A DNA stretch of 35,324 nt, from positions 1 through 35,324 of the IMG/VR virus record IMGVR_UViG_3300030385_001778. One strand, given 5' to 3'. Origin of the DNA: a virus. The position numbers and the translations under genes were made by a program. This document shows positions 8,486 through 16,158 of this stretch, piece by piece (position 1 is the stretch's first letter; every line of letters starts with the position of its first letter). The notes under the pieces are model-generated. The model worked only from the letters and a program-made list of their open reading frames with translations. It had not been told where the DNA came from and made no database searches.

Positions 8486-8876
8486 CTTCTGTTTCCGAAT
8501 AGATTAATGTGATAAGGTCAATAGAATTTATTTCAAGCCAATTAATCTTGTCTCTGTCTCTGGCTTTAGATTTTCTAAATCCCCGCATGTCACTATGAAA
8601 ATGAGCGACAAACTCAAAGTGTTGTCGCCCATGAACCTCAACCGCCAAAGAACTTGACGGTATCAAGAAATCAACAAACAAAGTAGATTTTCTTGATGGC
8701 TTGTGTGAACCGGGAAGCGGAACCTCCTCAAAGATTCTATCATACGGGAACTCTTTTCGCAAGATCTTTCTGGCAAGAATGTGGAGGCTGGAGCGTGGTC
8801 TGGTGTCGTCCCCCGAAACAACACATTTAGACAGGCTCCATTTTCGATCTCTACCGTCAAAGCCCGTTGCTCTCAA
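8445..8876 (-). CDS. Vsr/DUF559-like PD-(D/E)XK endonuclease
   Basis: A small 143-residue endonuclease-like protein. The core reads TLFVDFLIP, then LAVEVHGRQHFEF, then a run of charged residues (KARDRDKINWLE) and ITLIYSE. The Asp in the first strand and VEVxGxQH in the second match the Vsr/DUF559 branch of the PD-(D/E)XK fold, which includes nicking and very-short-patch-type enzymes and some homing endonucleases. The start is TTG at 8876 in a TTGA overlap with the recA stop, the same arrangement as the primase start, with AAGGAA upstream. It may resolve or nick recombination intermediates made by the neighbouring RecA. A homing role is less likely because nothing here looks interrupted. Confidence 0.65.
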   Translation of the reverse strand: MRATGFDGRDRKWSLSKCVVSGDDTRPRSSLHILARKILRKEFPYDRIFEEVPLPGSHKPSRKSTLFVDFLIPSSSLAVEVHGRQHFEFVAHFHSDMRGFRKSKARDRDKINWLEINSIDLITLIYSETEDEWRERIINRTIG

Positions 8877-9940
8877 AATAACATTTCCTTCAATAAGCCC
8901 TCAAGAGCGTCCCATAGTTTATTTTCGTCCAAAAATTCGCGCATCTTTTGTTGGCCTTGAAATTTAACAAACTTAGTGATCTTTTCTTTATCTTCAGGGT
9001 CGATATTGTTTTCCTTTAGAGGGGCAGAAATTAATTTTGGATTTTCCACAAGGAAATCACAGGTGTACCACGCCCCAGCCGCAGAAATCAAATCGAAGTC
9101 ATTAGCTTGGTCAAATAGCTCTTGCTTCTTGTCTATTCCTGAGCCATACCTAAGCCAGCCAATCGCCTCGCCTCCAACAAAGCCGCCGAGAGCAGAGGTA
9201 ACAACTTTCCAATGCATGGCCTGTCCTATCTGACGGCCTTCGTTCTTTTCTTTCCAAGCCTGAATCCATGCTATCTCAAGAATCGTATCTGCCTGATACC
9301 TCACCTTGACGCCGCCGTCTGCCACCTTCTTTTTTCCCATGCCTGCGGTGTTAGCTATAAAATGCGTAACCATAATGATGATTGCTTTTTGTTTTGGCAC
9401 AACGCTGCTCATTTTTTTGCAAAAGTTTGAGAGAATCTTAGGTACTCCCGGCCTATAGTCTCCCCGAACCTCTTCGTCTAAATCTTTTTGAGCTATAAGG
9501 CTAGAAATTGAATCAATAATCACAACACAATTGGGGTGTGACTTAACTAGCTTTTCTACCGCCCCAAGATATTGCTCTGCGCTTAGAGGTTCCTCTTCGG
9601 CTTGCACTACGGTTATTTTGTCTGCTTGCAGTCCTTCAACCCCTTCAAAGTTTTTTGTGCTTAAGCGGGCTTCTACGTTTATATAGAAAATCGGACGTTC
9701 GCCATATTCTTTCTTTTGACAAGTAGCCGCAAATTGCAAAGCCGTTGTGGTTTTTCCAGATTTAGGATCTCCAATCATTTGAATCCAAGTTCCCTCTCTA
9801 AAGCCACCACCAAGGGCATAATCCAAGGCTGGGCTTACAGGAATTACCTGCATGTCTTTTAGGTCTTCAAAAACCTGCGCTCCATTTACTAGTATGTTTC
9901 CATACTTTTTTGTAATGGCTTTTAATGTTGCGTCACTCAT
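8873..9940 (-). CDS. recA: RecA/UvsX-like recombinase
   Basis: A strand-exchange ATPase for recombination-dependent replication and repair. It has 355 residues, near the usual RecA length. Walker A is GDPKSGKT at 57-64. YINVEARL around residue 85 occupies the place of the RecA FIDAEHAL segment. Walker B is VVIIDSIS around 138-145. The putative DNA-binding loops are in the AQKDLDEEVRGDYRPG region and the AGMGKKKVADGG region. It differs enough from bacterial RecA to be phage lineage. It overlaps the upstream unknown gene by 8 nt and the nuclease downstream by 4 nt. The acidic-helical C-terminus fits RecA-type autoregulation. Confidence 0.9.
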   Translation of the reverse strand: MSDATLKAITKKYGNILVNGAQVFEDLKDMQVIPVSPALDYALGGGFREGTWIQMIGDPKSGKTTTALQFAATCQKKEYGERPIFYINVEARLSTKNFEGVEGLQADKITVVQAEEEPLSAEQYLGAVEKLVKSHPNCVVIIDSISSLIAQKDLDEEVRGDYRPGVPKILSNFCKKMSSVVPKQKAIIIMVTHFIANTAGMGKKKVADGGVKVRYQADTILEIAWIQAWKEKNEGRQIGQAMHWKVVTSALGGFVGGEAIGWLRYGSGIDKKQELFDQANDFDLISAAGAWYTCDFLVENPKLISAPLKENNIDPEDKEKITKFVKFQGQQKMREFLDENKLWDALEGLLKEMLF

Positions 9941-10358
9941 TGTCTAGCTTCCTTAATTCAGATATCTTGCTTTGTTTCCCATATGGTTTATTGGGAACAA
10001 GGCGGCTGCTATCTTTATATTCTATTTCTTTAATTGGTCTTTGGCCAAGCTTGTCTAATTCATTTTGTTCTTTTCTTATCAACTCGTCTAGAAATTTAAC
10101 CCTCAGAGAATAAACAGTTTTACCTCTATAAGAGTTTAAAGCATTGATGATGGCTTTTTCGTGATAATTTTTTAGAAGCTGGTAGGCTCTGGTGACTTGG
10201 CTCTGGAATTTCTTCTTCCATTTTTCTGTGTTCCACAGGGCATATGCTGGCCTACCAACGTTTTGCTTTTCCGCTTCTCTTAAGCAAACCATTTCAGCTA
10301 TATATTGAGCCGCATTACAAGGTTGTCCTGTGGTTTTGTGCTTGTAATTTTTGTTCAT
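9933..10358 (-). CDS. Unknown basic phage protein upstream of recA
   Basis: A 141-residue lysine-rich protein of unknown role. It carries a motif-like stretch (GRPAYALW, then WKKKFQSQV and AYQLLKNY) with regular aromatic and basic residues that suggests an ordered helical domain in the first two thirds. The tail is highly charged. AAGGAA lies upstream of the ATG at good spacing. It overlaps recA by 8 nt and the upstream gene by 44 nt. Its basic charge and place beside recA hint at a DNA-binding recombination accessory, but I see no recognised domain. Confidence 0.6.
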   Translation of the reverse strand: MNKNYKHKTTGQPCNAAQYIAEMVCLREAEKQNVGRPAYALWNTEKWKKKFQSQVTRAYQLLKNYHEKAIINALNSYRGKTVYSLRVKFLDELIRKEQNELDKLGQRPIKEIEYKDSSRLVPNKPYGKQSKISELRKLDNE

Positions 10359-10797
10359 TCAATATTCCTTTTTTGGCAATGATACATTCTGGAAGATCGT
10401 AGGGATCTCTTTCTTCAATTTCTTCTGGAACCAATTCAGGAAGCCTCCACTTCCTTACGGAGAGTTTCTCTCCTTCTAAAAACCCCAAGACAAAAGCATG
10501 CTGGGTCATGTCCCCAAACATTAAAGCCCCCGCGCTCTTGCAAAAGAAATAACCATCATAGTCAGATCCTATGTCTTCTATATGCGACCTGTTTCTTACT
10601 TTTATATTTGTGATGTATAAATTATTAACTTCACAATATTTTTTTAGCCTAACCCATGCGCTTGGCGGTTCTACATTTGGCCTACCATCATCTTGGTAGA
10701 TAGTTTCTCCGTTAGAAAGGGTAGCTATCCACATGGGGTTGTTATCCGCATACACATTAATGTATGTATCAAACTCTTTAGATAAAAAGATATTCAT
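10315..10797 (-). CDS. Unknown phage protein, 160 aa
   Basis: A 160-residue protein, mixed alpha/beta in composition, with no motif I can name. It begins with a strand-rich region (YINVYADNNPMWIATLSNGETIYQ, here only described as residues 12-35) and includes GYFFCKSAGALMFG around the middle, then an acidic segment (LVPEEIEERDPYD). The start ATG forms an ATGA overlap with the upstream gene, so it is translationally coupled. The 44-nt overlap at its 3' end is long. It belongs to the replication operon by position only. Confidence 0.55.
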   Translation of the reverse strand: MNIFLSKEFDTYINVYADNNPMWIATLSNGETIYQDDGRPNVEPPSAWVRLKKYCEVNNLYITNIKVRNRSHIEDIGSDYDGYFFCKSAGALMFGDMTQHAFVLGFLEGEKLSVRKWRLPELVPEEIEERDPYDLPECIIAKKGILNEQKLQAQNHRTTL

Positions 10798-11114
10798 TTT
10801 TTCTTAATTATATGAATGGCGTTCTTGTGTCTCTGAGTAATCTTAACTCTACTGGGTCTAGTTTGATCAGCAGCCTCTGACGCTGCGGGTGTCATAATTG
10901 TTACACCGCCGTCTTCTTTGTGACCCATTAGCTTGCCAACATTAGATTTTTCATCTTGAACTGTGTCTGTGTGACCAGCGTCCACCGTGCTGTGCTTTTT
11001 AACAAAAGACACGGGCCTGTTAAGGTCTTTTGCAAGATCCTCTACAGTCTTGTCTGAATTGTTTTCTATATAAAACTTTTCAACCTTAGTTATCTTTCCT
11101 GTATTTTTAGACAT
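10794..11114 (-). CDS. Small protein with a possible helix-turn-helix
   Basis: A 106-residue protein. Its N-terminal part (KVEKFYIENNS, then TVEDLAKDLNR and VSFVKKH) looks like a helix-turn-helix of the kind that lets a small regulator bind DNA or a polymerase. The middle is polar and probably flexible, and the C-terminus is basic (RVKITQRHKNAIHIIKKK). I choose the ATG at 11114: AAAGGAG is 8 nt upstream of it, but only 2 nt from the alternative ATG at 11120. This gives an 8-nt overlap with the gene before it. It could be a small transcription or replication switch protein. No target is evident. Confidence 0.6.
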   Translation of the reverse strand: MSKNTGKITKVEKFYIENNSDKTVEDLAKDLNRPVSFVKKHSTVDAGHTDTVQDEKSNVGKLMGHKEDGGVTIMTPAASEAADQTRPSRVKITQRHKNAIHIIKKK

Positions 11115-11427
11115 CGACATTGCTCCTTTCAGCCCAAGTAAGGCTGTTTCTTTGTTTGGTCTTTAGATAGTCTACATAAAAATCAAATGTCTCTTTTTTG
11201 ACCTTGGAAAATTTACCAAGTAACGCTTTTATTTTATTGGAATCCATGCCCTCTGGATCAAACAAGGAACCCCTCAAAACTTTCACGTAATATATTTCCT
11301 TGTCGTTTACTGTTGCGATATAGGCACAGGAAATCTCTACGTTTTCCGTAATGACGTTGGCGTCCTTGTCATAATAGGTATATTCTACCTTTTCATAGTC
11401 AATAAATTCAGAAATATCTTCAGGCAT
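11107..11427 (-). CDS. Unknown small phage protein, 106 aa
   Basis: A 106-residue protein I cannot assign. The first half is strand-rich (YEKVEYTYYDKDANVITENV region, residues 12-31) with conserved-looking aromatics, and the second half is helical (KIKALLGKFSKVKKETFDFY). The ATG at 11427 is preferred over the TTG at 11433 because GGAG lies at normal spacing and it gives the 8-nt overlap typical of this operon. Neighbours are a zinc-ribbon protein upstream and the possible helix-turn-helix protein downstream. Confidence 0.55.
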   Translation of the reverse strand: MPEDISEFIDYEKVEYTYYDKDANVITENVEISCAYIATVNDKEIYYVKVLRGSLFDPEGMDSNKIKALLGKFSKVKKETFDFYVDYLKTKQRNSLTWAERSNVDV

Positions 11428-11731
11428 CTTCAATCTCCATTATTAATCTAAATGAGTTTTCTTCTTCTTGTTCTTCCATTTCACCAAGCATCAACCCTTC
11501 TGGGGGAGCTTGAAAGTATTTACCGGAAAGTTCGACAATCCAACTTTCTCCATCGCAGAAAGGACATTCTACAACAAGCTTTTGTTTCTCTTCTGATTGT
11601 TGAACACGAACAAGCTGCAAAAGAGCCTTATCGCAGTCAGCACATTTTACCTCTACATCTTCTAAGTCTTCAACCTTGATTACAGCCTTCTTAGAATCTG
11701 CTTTTCCTTCAAAATCAAACTCGTCCATCAT
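11420..11731 (-). CDS. Zinc-ribbon protein, 103 aa
   Basis: A small acidic protein built around one zinc ribbon: CADC near residue 30 and CPFC near residue 58, separated by about 25 residues that should form the beta hairpin. The N-terminus and especially the C-terminus (GEMEEQEEENS) are strongly acidic. Zinc ribbons of this kind are common in transcription factors and in small phage regulators. The start overlaps the FmdB-like gene stop in an ATGA junction. It is one of three zinc-ribbon genes in this operon (with 7552-8010 and 11728-12087). What it binds is not visible. Confidence 0.7.
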   Translation of the reverse strand: MMDEFDFEGKADSKKAVIKVEDLEDVEVKCADCDKALLQLVRVQQSEEKQKLVVECPFCDGESWIVELSGKYFQAPPEGLMLGEMEEQEEENSFRLIMEIEDA

Positions 11732-12087
11732 TTTTTTCCTTTGCGTATATAATTTGCCTTTTGAGTTTTTGTCATTTTGCTAATCTCTGACTTGGTTGCG
11801 TCTCCAGATTCTTCTACCCAGTTCTTTGTGATGCCAAGCTGGTTACCCTTTTTTTGCCAGTCTCTTTTATCATCTAATTCATATTTTCCCATTTTTGCAG
11901 TATTGCGTTCTGAAAGCTGACCCAAGGTAGTTGGCTCCCCCTTCACAAAAATTGTAGGCGGGTTGATTACCTGATACAAAGAATACTTTCCGCAATCTGG
12001 ACATTTCTTTTTATGTGGATCACCAAAGGCTTTTACTATTTCAAAATTATGATCACATTTTTTGCATTGGTATTCGTAAGTTGGCAT
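11728..12087 (-). CDS. FmdB-like zinc-ribbon protein
   Basis: A 119-residue protein whose start (MPTYEYQCKKC) is the hallmark of the FmdB/CxxC-CxxC small zinc-ribbon family: CKKC at 8-11 and CPDC about 18 residues later. In bacteria the family is annotated as putative regulators with little experimental support. Phages often carry a version near PhoH or a terminase. The C-terminal two thirds are basic and polar and may be unstructured, ending in a Lys-rich tail (NYIRKGKK). It sits 4 nt after phoH and overlaps the next gene by 4 nt. Function unknown beyond probable zinc binding. Confidence 0.75.
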   Translation of the reverse strand: MPTYEYQCKKCDHNFEIVKAFGDPHKKKCPDCGKYSLYQVINPPTIFVKGEPTTLGQLSERNTAKMGKYELDDKRDWQKKGNQLGITKNWVEESGDATKSEISKMTKTQKANYIRKGKK

Positions 12088-12091
12088 TTTA

Positions 12092-12757
12092 TTAGTGTAA
12101 AGCGTTTAGTATTTTTGATATTATCTTATTTCTTATTATATCATCTTCGGTCAGTTCTGCAATACCAACACCATCAACTTGGTCTAGTCGATCTAAAAAC
12201 TCTTCTAAACCCCCCTGATCCCTTTTTATCAAATCTGTTTGGTCTATATCGCCGTTTATAACGGCTTTTGAATCCCAGCCTATTCTGGTAATAAACATTT
12301 TAAGCTGTTCAAAGGTGGCGTTTTGGGCCTCATCTAATATCATAAAGCAATTATGAAAATTTCGCCCTCTCATGTATTCTAAGGGGCATACTTCTATTTT
12401 GCCATCATCCCTATAGGATTGTACTCGATTGCTATTCAGTCTATAGGTCATTTCCTCTATGACGGGTACGAGATATGGATGTATTTTTTCTTCAAAAGTT
12501 CCGGGCAAAAAACCAAGCCCTTTACCAGATTCAATTACTGGTCTAGTTACTATGATTTTTTCTACTCTTTTGTCAAGAAGATAATCGCAAGCAAGCCCAA
12601 CGGCTACTGCCGTTTTTCCAGTGCCTGCTGGCCCAGTACAAAAAGTAACATCATTTTCTGTCACAACCCTGATGTATTCTTCTTGGTTTTTAGTTTTTGG
12701 CTTTAGTGATTTTCTCCTAGCGGTGTGTCCTGACTGCGGTTTTTTTCTTCTGCTCAT
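12092..12757 (-). CDS. phoH: PhoH-like ATPase
   Basis: A PhoH-family P-loop ATPase, common in phages, whose cellular homologues are linked to phosphate starvation and RNA metabolism. The 221 residues begin with a basic tail (SRRKKPQSGHTARRKS). Walker A GPAGTGKT follows at 42-49, then IIVTRPV and Walker B MILDEAQN around 139-146, with QLKMFITRIG and a GDIDQTD sensor-like motif after it. The core is complete and close to the usual length. It lies between dUTPase and the zinc-ribbon genes, within the nucleotide and replication operon. Whether it acts as a helicase, RNase partner or something else is not settled for phage PhoH. Confidence 0.9.
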   Translation of the reverse strand: MSRRKKPQSGHTARRKSLKPKTKNQEEYIRVVTENDVTFCTGPAGTGKTAVAVGLACDYLLDKRVEKIIVTRPVIESGKGLGFLPGTFEEKIHPYLVPVIEEMTYRLNSNRVQSYRDDGKIEVCPLEYMRGRNFHNCFMILDEAQNATFEQLKMFITRIGWDSKAVINGDIDQTDLIKRDQGGLEEFLDRLDQVDGVGIAELTEDDIIRNKIISKILNALH

Positions 12758-12760
12758 ATA

Positions 12761-13219
12761 TTATTTACCCGTGGAGCCAAAGCCTCCAGAACCCCGTTCT
12801 GTTGAATCAAGCTCTTCTACTTCATGTAGTCTAAGAATTGGAATTTCCTGAATTAACAATTGCGCAATCCTGTCTCCGCGCTTGATTTTATGAAAGTCGC
12901 TACTCGCGTTATGTAAACAAACCTTAACTTCTCCGCGATAGCCAGAGTCAATAACGCCTGCGTATCTATGTACACCCTTTACACCCATAGAAGATCTATC
13001 CCAGATTAAACCAACAAAATGTTTTGGAAGAGACATTGCTATTCCTGTTGAAATTAACTTTGTTTCCTCTGGCCAAAGTTCAACGTCTTCGTCGGCATAT
13101 AAATCCCACCCAGCATCGCTGGGGTGTCCTTTGGTTGGAATGTGTGATGAATCGGTTAGCTTCTTAACTTCAAAATGTTTGTATCCAGTAATACTTGCTT
13201 CTGCTACGTGTACCGTCAT
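12761..13219 (-). CDS. dut: dUTPase
   Basis: A trimeric-type dUTP pyrophosphatase (152 residues, normal length) that converts dUTP to dUMP, keeping uracil out of DNA and supplying dTMP synthesis. The five motifs can be followed: AGWDLYAD (1), RSSMGVKG (2), GVIDSGYRGEV (3, with the catalytic Asp and Tyr), RIAQLLI (4) and the Gly-rich RGSGGFGSTG (5) at the C-terminus. Motif 3 has the expected IDSGYRG. An AGGAGA site precedes the ATG. It is located between the reductase and phoH and works with dCMP deaminase to route deoxyuridine nucleotides. Confidence 0.93.
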   Translation of the reverse strand: MTVHVAEASITGYKHFEVKKLTDSSHIPTKGHPSDAGWDLYADEDVELWPEETKLISTGIAMSLPKHFVGLIWDRSSMGVKGVHRYAGVIDSGYRGEVKVCLHNASSDFHKIKRGDRIAQLLIQEIPILRLHEVEELDSTERGSGGFGSTGK

Positions 13220-13233
13220 ACCAATCTCCTTAG

Positions 13234-15435
13234 CTAAAGAACATCACATTTTCCACCAGCACACGCCCATTCTTGTTCTGGTTGTACGTTGTTTTCTTCT
13301 TCTATCACTTCAGTGTAATCAACAGAGTTATATTCTCTATTAAGATCAACCCACTCTTTCCAGTTATACACATCTTTCATACAATATGTAAGCTTTCTTA
13401 AGTCTCCCCCAAAGTATTTATCGGAAAACCTATTGCATCTATCTGACCATTCTTTTTTGCCGTTGCCTTTGACTTTAGCTCCAATACCAAGCAGCGAATC
13501 ACAAGCTGCCCATAAGTTATCTTCCCATAGATTCAGAGCAACCTCGATTAGCCCACTAACAAACAGTGAGGCATCTCCATAATGGCGAACTTGTTCGGTG
13601 GGTAAATAAACGGCGGTAAATGGGGCTTGCGGATAGTCTTTATCTCCAGTAATCGGCAACAAGGAGATGCCACAAAAGAATTTTCTGTTTTTGAAGATAA
13701 AATTTTCTACTTCATCCCACTCACTTGGTTTTACGTTGATTGTATTTGACACGTTGTGAGTAAGCCACGGCTTGGTACACAGGGTTTTATTTGTCCCCGG
13801 AATAACCCAGCTTTGCTGTGTGCTTTTAACGTGAGTCAAAAGATCAATAGCTCCGACTTGGTTCTTTGTTTTTGAACCGGCAGGGACTTCTATGCAAAAA
13901 GCGACCACGTCATCGCTCTCGTTGTTAGACCAAACAGACTCTTCGCAGGCTCTTGGATTTACTTCTTTGAAGTAGTTGTAGATCGGCTCAAGCTTATTAG
14001 CTTGCACCCGTCTAATATAACGCTTGGCATGATGAGGATGAATACCAGAGCTAGTCCCAAGAACGCAACTGCTAGTCCCTTCAGGTTTGATACAAGTAGT
14101 CCTAGCAGCTTGATTGATTCCAATGATTTTAGCGATTCTTTTATTTTCATCTTTAACCACCTTGGCTCCATCTTTTTGTATCTTAGGATCTAAACATATT
14201 TCATATTGTTCCATTATGCCAGTCATAGACACGCCAAGCAGGGCTTCTCTTTTAACTATGGCCTCACTGGTTTTTCCAAGATATGGAAAGCTGGAAAAGC
14301 CAGCCTGTAACGTGCCAATAATTGAGGCCGCTTTGCAGGCATCTAGGAAATCTTCTTCTGTTTTAATTTTCGCACAATTGATGGTGCTTAAATTACAAGC
14401 TTGCCAGCCACTTTCTCCTGTTTCTTCATCGACTGGCCACATTCCGATTTCTACACACGGGTTGACAATGAGTTCCGTAGAGTCAGCCCAGACAAATCCG
14501 GGTTCACCGAACTCTTTAACCGATTTCATTAGTTTAGCAAACTGCTTCTTTGTTGTTTTTTCTCTCAGTAAAATGGCTGAGTTATTGGATCTCCCACGTT
14601 GTGGGTTTTCTACAAACCAAGAACCCGTTTTGGCTTTAGCCATGTCTTCGTCGTCAGGACTAAACAAACAAATAGTAGCACTACGCCTAACTCCACCAGA
14701 AATAACAGCATCAGCGCCGTACATAACAATATCGTATGCTTCGATTGGTTCTAGTCTTCTTCCTTCACCATGACAAAATTCTAGATTTTTAAGAGCTTTG
14801 TCTAAAACCTTTTTTATATTGGTTAGGGCGTTTTTAAGTGGTTCTGGGCCGGGAGCTTTTCCACCGCTGGAGTTTAGGAAAGACCCCGCAGGTCTGATTT
14901 CTGAGTAATCAAAGGTTACATTTTTTCCTTGGTGTTCAGGAAACAATTCATCCTGTTCAAAATAGCTAGAGATAAGAAGGCCAACAGCATCAGACCACCC
15001 CTCTATGCTATCGGGAATGGTAAACTTTTTTGTTCCCTCTTTTTGTTTGATTAGACGGGGAAGCTTTTTAATGTGGTGTTTTTGAACAGAAAACCCAGCG
15101 CCACAACCACATAGTAATAGATACATGCACTCTTGAAAGAATTTTAACCGATCAGCATAGGAAGTGATGCAGTTGTAAATTCGAGCGTTGTGTTTAAAAA
15201 TTGGCTTACCGCCAAATTGCATAGCGCGTTGAGAACCAAGCACCCGCTTTGTGCGCATCATTTCATATGCCCACTCTACATCTTCGTGAATTTCTGGGAT
15301 GTCAAAATATTTATTCAACATCATTTCTTTAACGCGATTAACAGCTTCGTTCCAAGTTTCTCTTCTTTTCTTTTCTGGTATCCATCGGGCGTATTTTGCT
15401 ACAAATGTGTAGTCTTGAAGCTCCCTGACTGACAT
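13234..15435 (-). CDS. nrdJ: Adenosylcobalamin-dependent (class II) ribonucleotide reductase
   Basis: Reduces ribonucleotides to deoxyribonucleotides with a B12 radical and no oxygen requirement. The 733 residues resemble the monomeric class II RTPR type. Cys89 is in IYNC and the ISGGVRRSA motif is near 246. NPCVEI follows at 325-330 (thiyl Cys327 and Glu329), with Cys347 in QACNLSTIN. A C-terminal CAGGKC redox pair lies at 725 and 730, with the same spacing as the Lactobacillus leichmannii enzyme. I use the ATG at 15435 because AGAGGAA precedes it and MSVRELQ starts the conserved N-terminus. The longer reading from 15486 begins with TTG. A 173-nt leader with inverted repeats and a promoter-like motif lies upstream. 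The two thioredoxins at 19.1-19.7 kb are plausible reductants. Host cobalamin is needed. Confidence 0.93.
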   Translation of the reverse strand: MSVRELQDYTFVAKYARWIPEKKRRETWNEAVNRVKEMMLNKYFDIPEIHEDVEWAYEMMRTKRVLGSQRAMQFGGKPIFKHNARIYNCITSYADRLKFFQECMYLLLCGCGAGFSVQKHHIKKLPRLIKQKEGTKKFTIPDSIEGWSDAVGLLISSYFEQDELFPEHQGKNVTFDYSEIRPAGSFLNSSGGKAPGPEPLKNALTNIKKVLDKALKNLEFCHGEGRRLEPIEAYDIVMYGADAVISGGVRRSATICLFSPDDEDMAKAKTGSWFVENPQRGRSNNSAILLREKTTKKQFAKLMKSVKEFGEPGFVWADSTELIVNPCVEIGMWPVDEETGESGWQACNLSTINCAKIKTEEDFLDACKAASIIGTLQAGFSSFPYLGKTSEAIVKREALLGVSMTGIMEQYEICLDPKIQKDGAKVVKDENKRIAKIIGINQAARTTCIKPEGTSSCVLGTSSGIHPHHAKRYIRRVQANKLEPIYNYFKEVNPRACEESVWSNNESDDVVAFCIEVPAGSKTKNQVGAIDLLTHVKSTQQSWVIPGTNKTLCTKPWLTHNVSNTINVKPSEWDEVENFIFKNRKFFCGISLLPITGDKDYPQAPFTAVYLPTEQVRHYGDASLFVSGLIEVALNLWEDNLWAACDSLLGIGAKVKGNGKKEWSDRCNRFSDKYFGGDLRKLTYCMKDVYNWKEWVDLNREYNSVDYTEVIEEENNVQPEQEWACAGGKCDVL

Positions 15436-15466
15436 CGCTGTTCCTCTTGCCATTCTAGTAAAAAGT

Positions 15467-15608
15467 GAGCGACACTGTTTTACCAAGAAATTTGTTTTGT
15501 TAGATTGGTTATTTTGAATAAGATTAAACTACTGTCTTGGTGCAACAATGGCGTGTCGAAAAAGTGTCGCTCTAGCTCTTACTAAGCTTATTTAAATTCC
15601 GACACTTT
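15467..15608 (-). promoter_or_regulatory. Cluster of CGACAC/GTGTCG elements in the reductase leader
   Basis: The leader of the reductase gene holds four copies of CGACAC or its complement: 15470-15475, 15553-15558, 15564-15569 (complement strand sense) and 15600-15605. Two pair exactly. AAAGTGTCG at 15561-15569 matches CGACACTTT at 15600-15608, a 9-bp stem with a 30-nt loop. GAGCGACACT at 15467-15476 matches AGTGTCGCTC at 15563-15572 across 86 nt. One half-site touches the predicted transcription start. They may be operator sites or alternative RNA stems controlling reductase expression. They do not match the NrdR box as I know it. Confidence 0.45.
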
Positions 15609-15617
15609 ATTATACAC
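15609..15617 (-). promoter_or_regulatory. Putative phage promoter (GTGTATAAT) for the reductase operon
   Basis: Minus-strand GTGTATAATAAAG, with the -10-like TATAAT at 15614-15609, overlapping the last base of the dCMP deaminase stop. No -35-like hexamer is seen. It is one of four intergenic copies and would start the long replication operon with a leader of about 170 nt. Confidence 0.55.
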
Positions 15618-16111
15618 TAGAACAAGAAGGGTTGCTTCTGGTTTTCTTTACCCTCTATTAGTTCGTTCAAGTAAGACTTCTTTGGGGTAATACGCTCAAT
15701 CTTCAAGCCATTATCAACCAAATGGTTGTAAACAATTTTATCTTCCACAGAATGGCTTTTAACATTACGCCCCTCTGGTATCTTCCATGATCTAATATTA
15801 TTTTGCCACAATAATTTTGCACACCCACCACATGGAACGTGTGTTATGTACGCAGTTATACTTCCGCTTGGTTTAATGGTCATGTTGCTGATAGCATTTT
15901 CTTCAGCATGAACCATGTATGGATATTTGCACGGCCTAGAGACTGGCAAAGAGTCTTCAATAACGCCAGAACAGAATCCATTGTATCCAATACTAATGAC
16001 TCTGTTTTCGTAGACGAGTACGCAGCCCACTTTAGTTTCTGAATCGTGGCTACGGGTTGCTGCTAGAAATGCAAACTGAGAAAAATACTCATTCCACGTT
16101 GGCCGTTCCAT
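15617..16111 (-). CDS. dCMP deaminase
   Basis: A zinc-dependent deoxycytidylate deaminase of 164 residues that turns dCMP into dUMP, the precursor of dTMP. The active site is clear: HAEENAI around residue 69 (zinc His and catalytic Glu) and PCGGCAK (two zinc cysteines). An N-terminal ETKVGCVLV strand and the IGYNGFCSG loop are typical of the family. An AAGGAAG site precedes the ATG. It is the last gene before the putative reductase promoter, so it belongs to the transcription unit that starts upstream. With dUTPase it makes two routes to dUMP. No thymidylate synthase is present in the window. Confidence 0.92.
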   Translation of the reverse strand: MERPTWNEYFSQFAFLAATRSHDSETKVGCVLVYENRVISIGYNGFCSGVIEDSLPVSRPCKYPYMVHAEENAISNMTIKPSGSITAYITHVPCGGCAKLLWQNNIRSWKIPEGRNVKSHSVEDKIVYNHLVDNGLKIERITPKKSYLNELIEGKENQKQPFLF

Positions 16112-16158
16112 AGTCTCGCTTCCTTGCTCGAATTCTGCGCTCGCGTTTTAAGCGTTTC

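Noticed and set aside
14114-14773. 219-codon open frame on the plus strand
   Set aside because: It lies wholly inside the ribonucleotide reductase gene, has no ribosome site or recognisable protein motif, and is the antisense frame of a conserved coding region.
15436-15608. Cobalamin riboswitch before the B12-dependent reductase
   Set aside because: The leader is about 170 nt and I see no GCCACTG-type B12 box or the expected long arms; the inverted repeats are different in kind.
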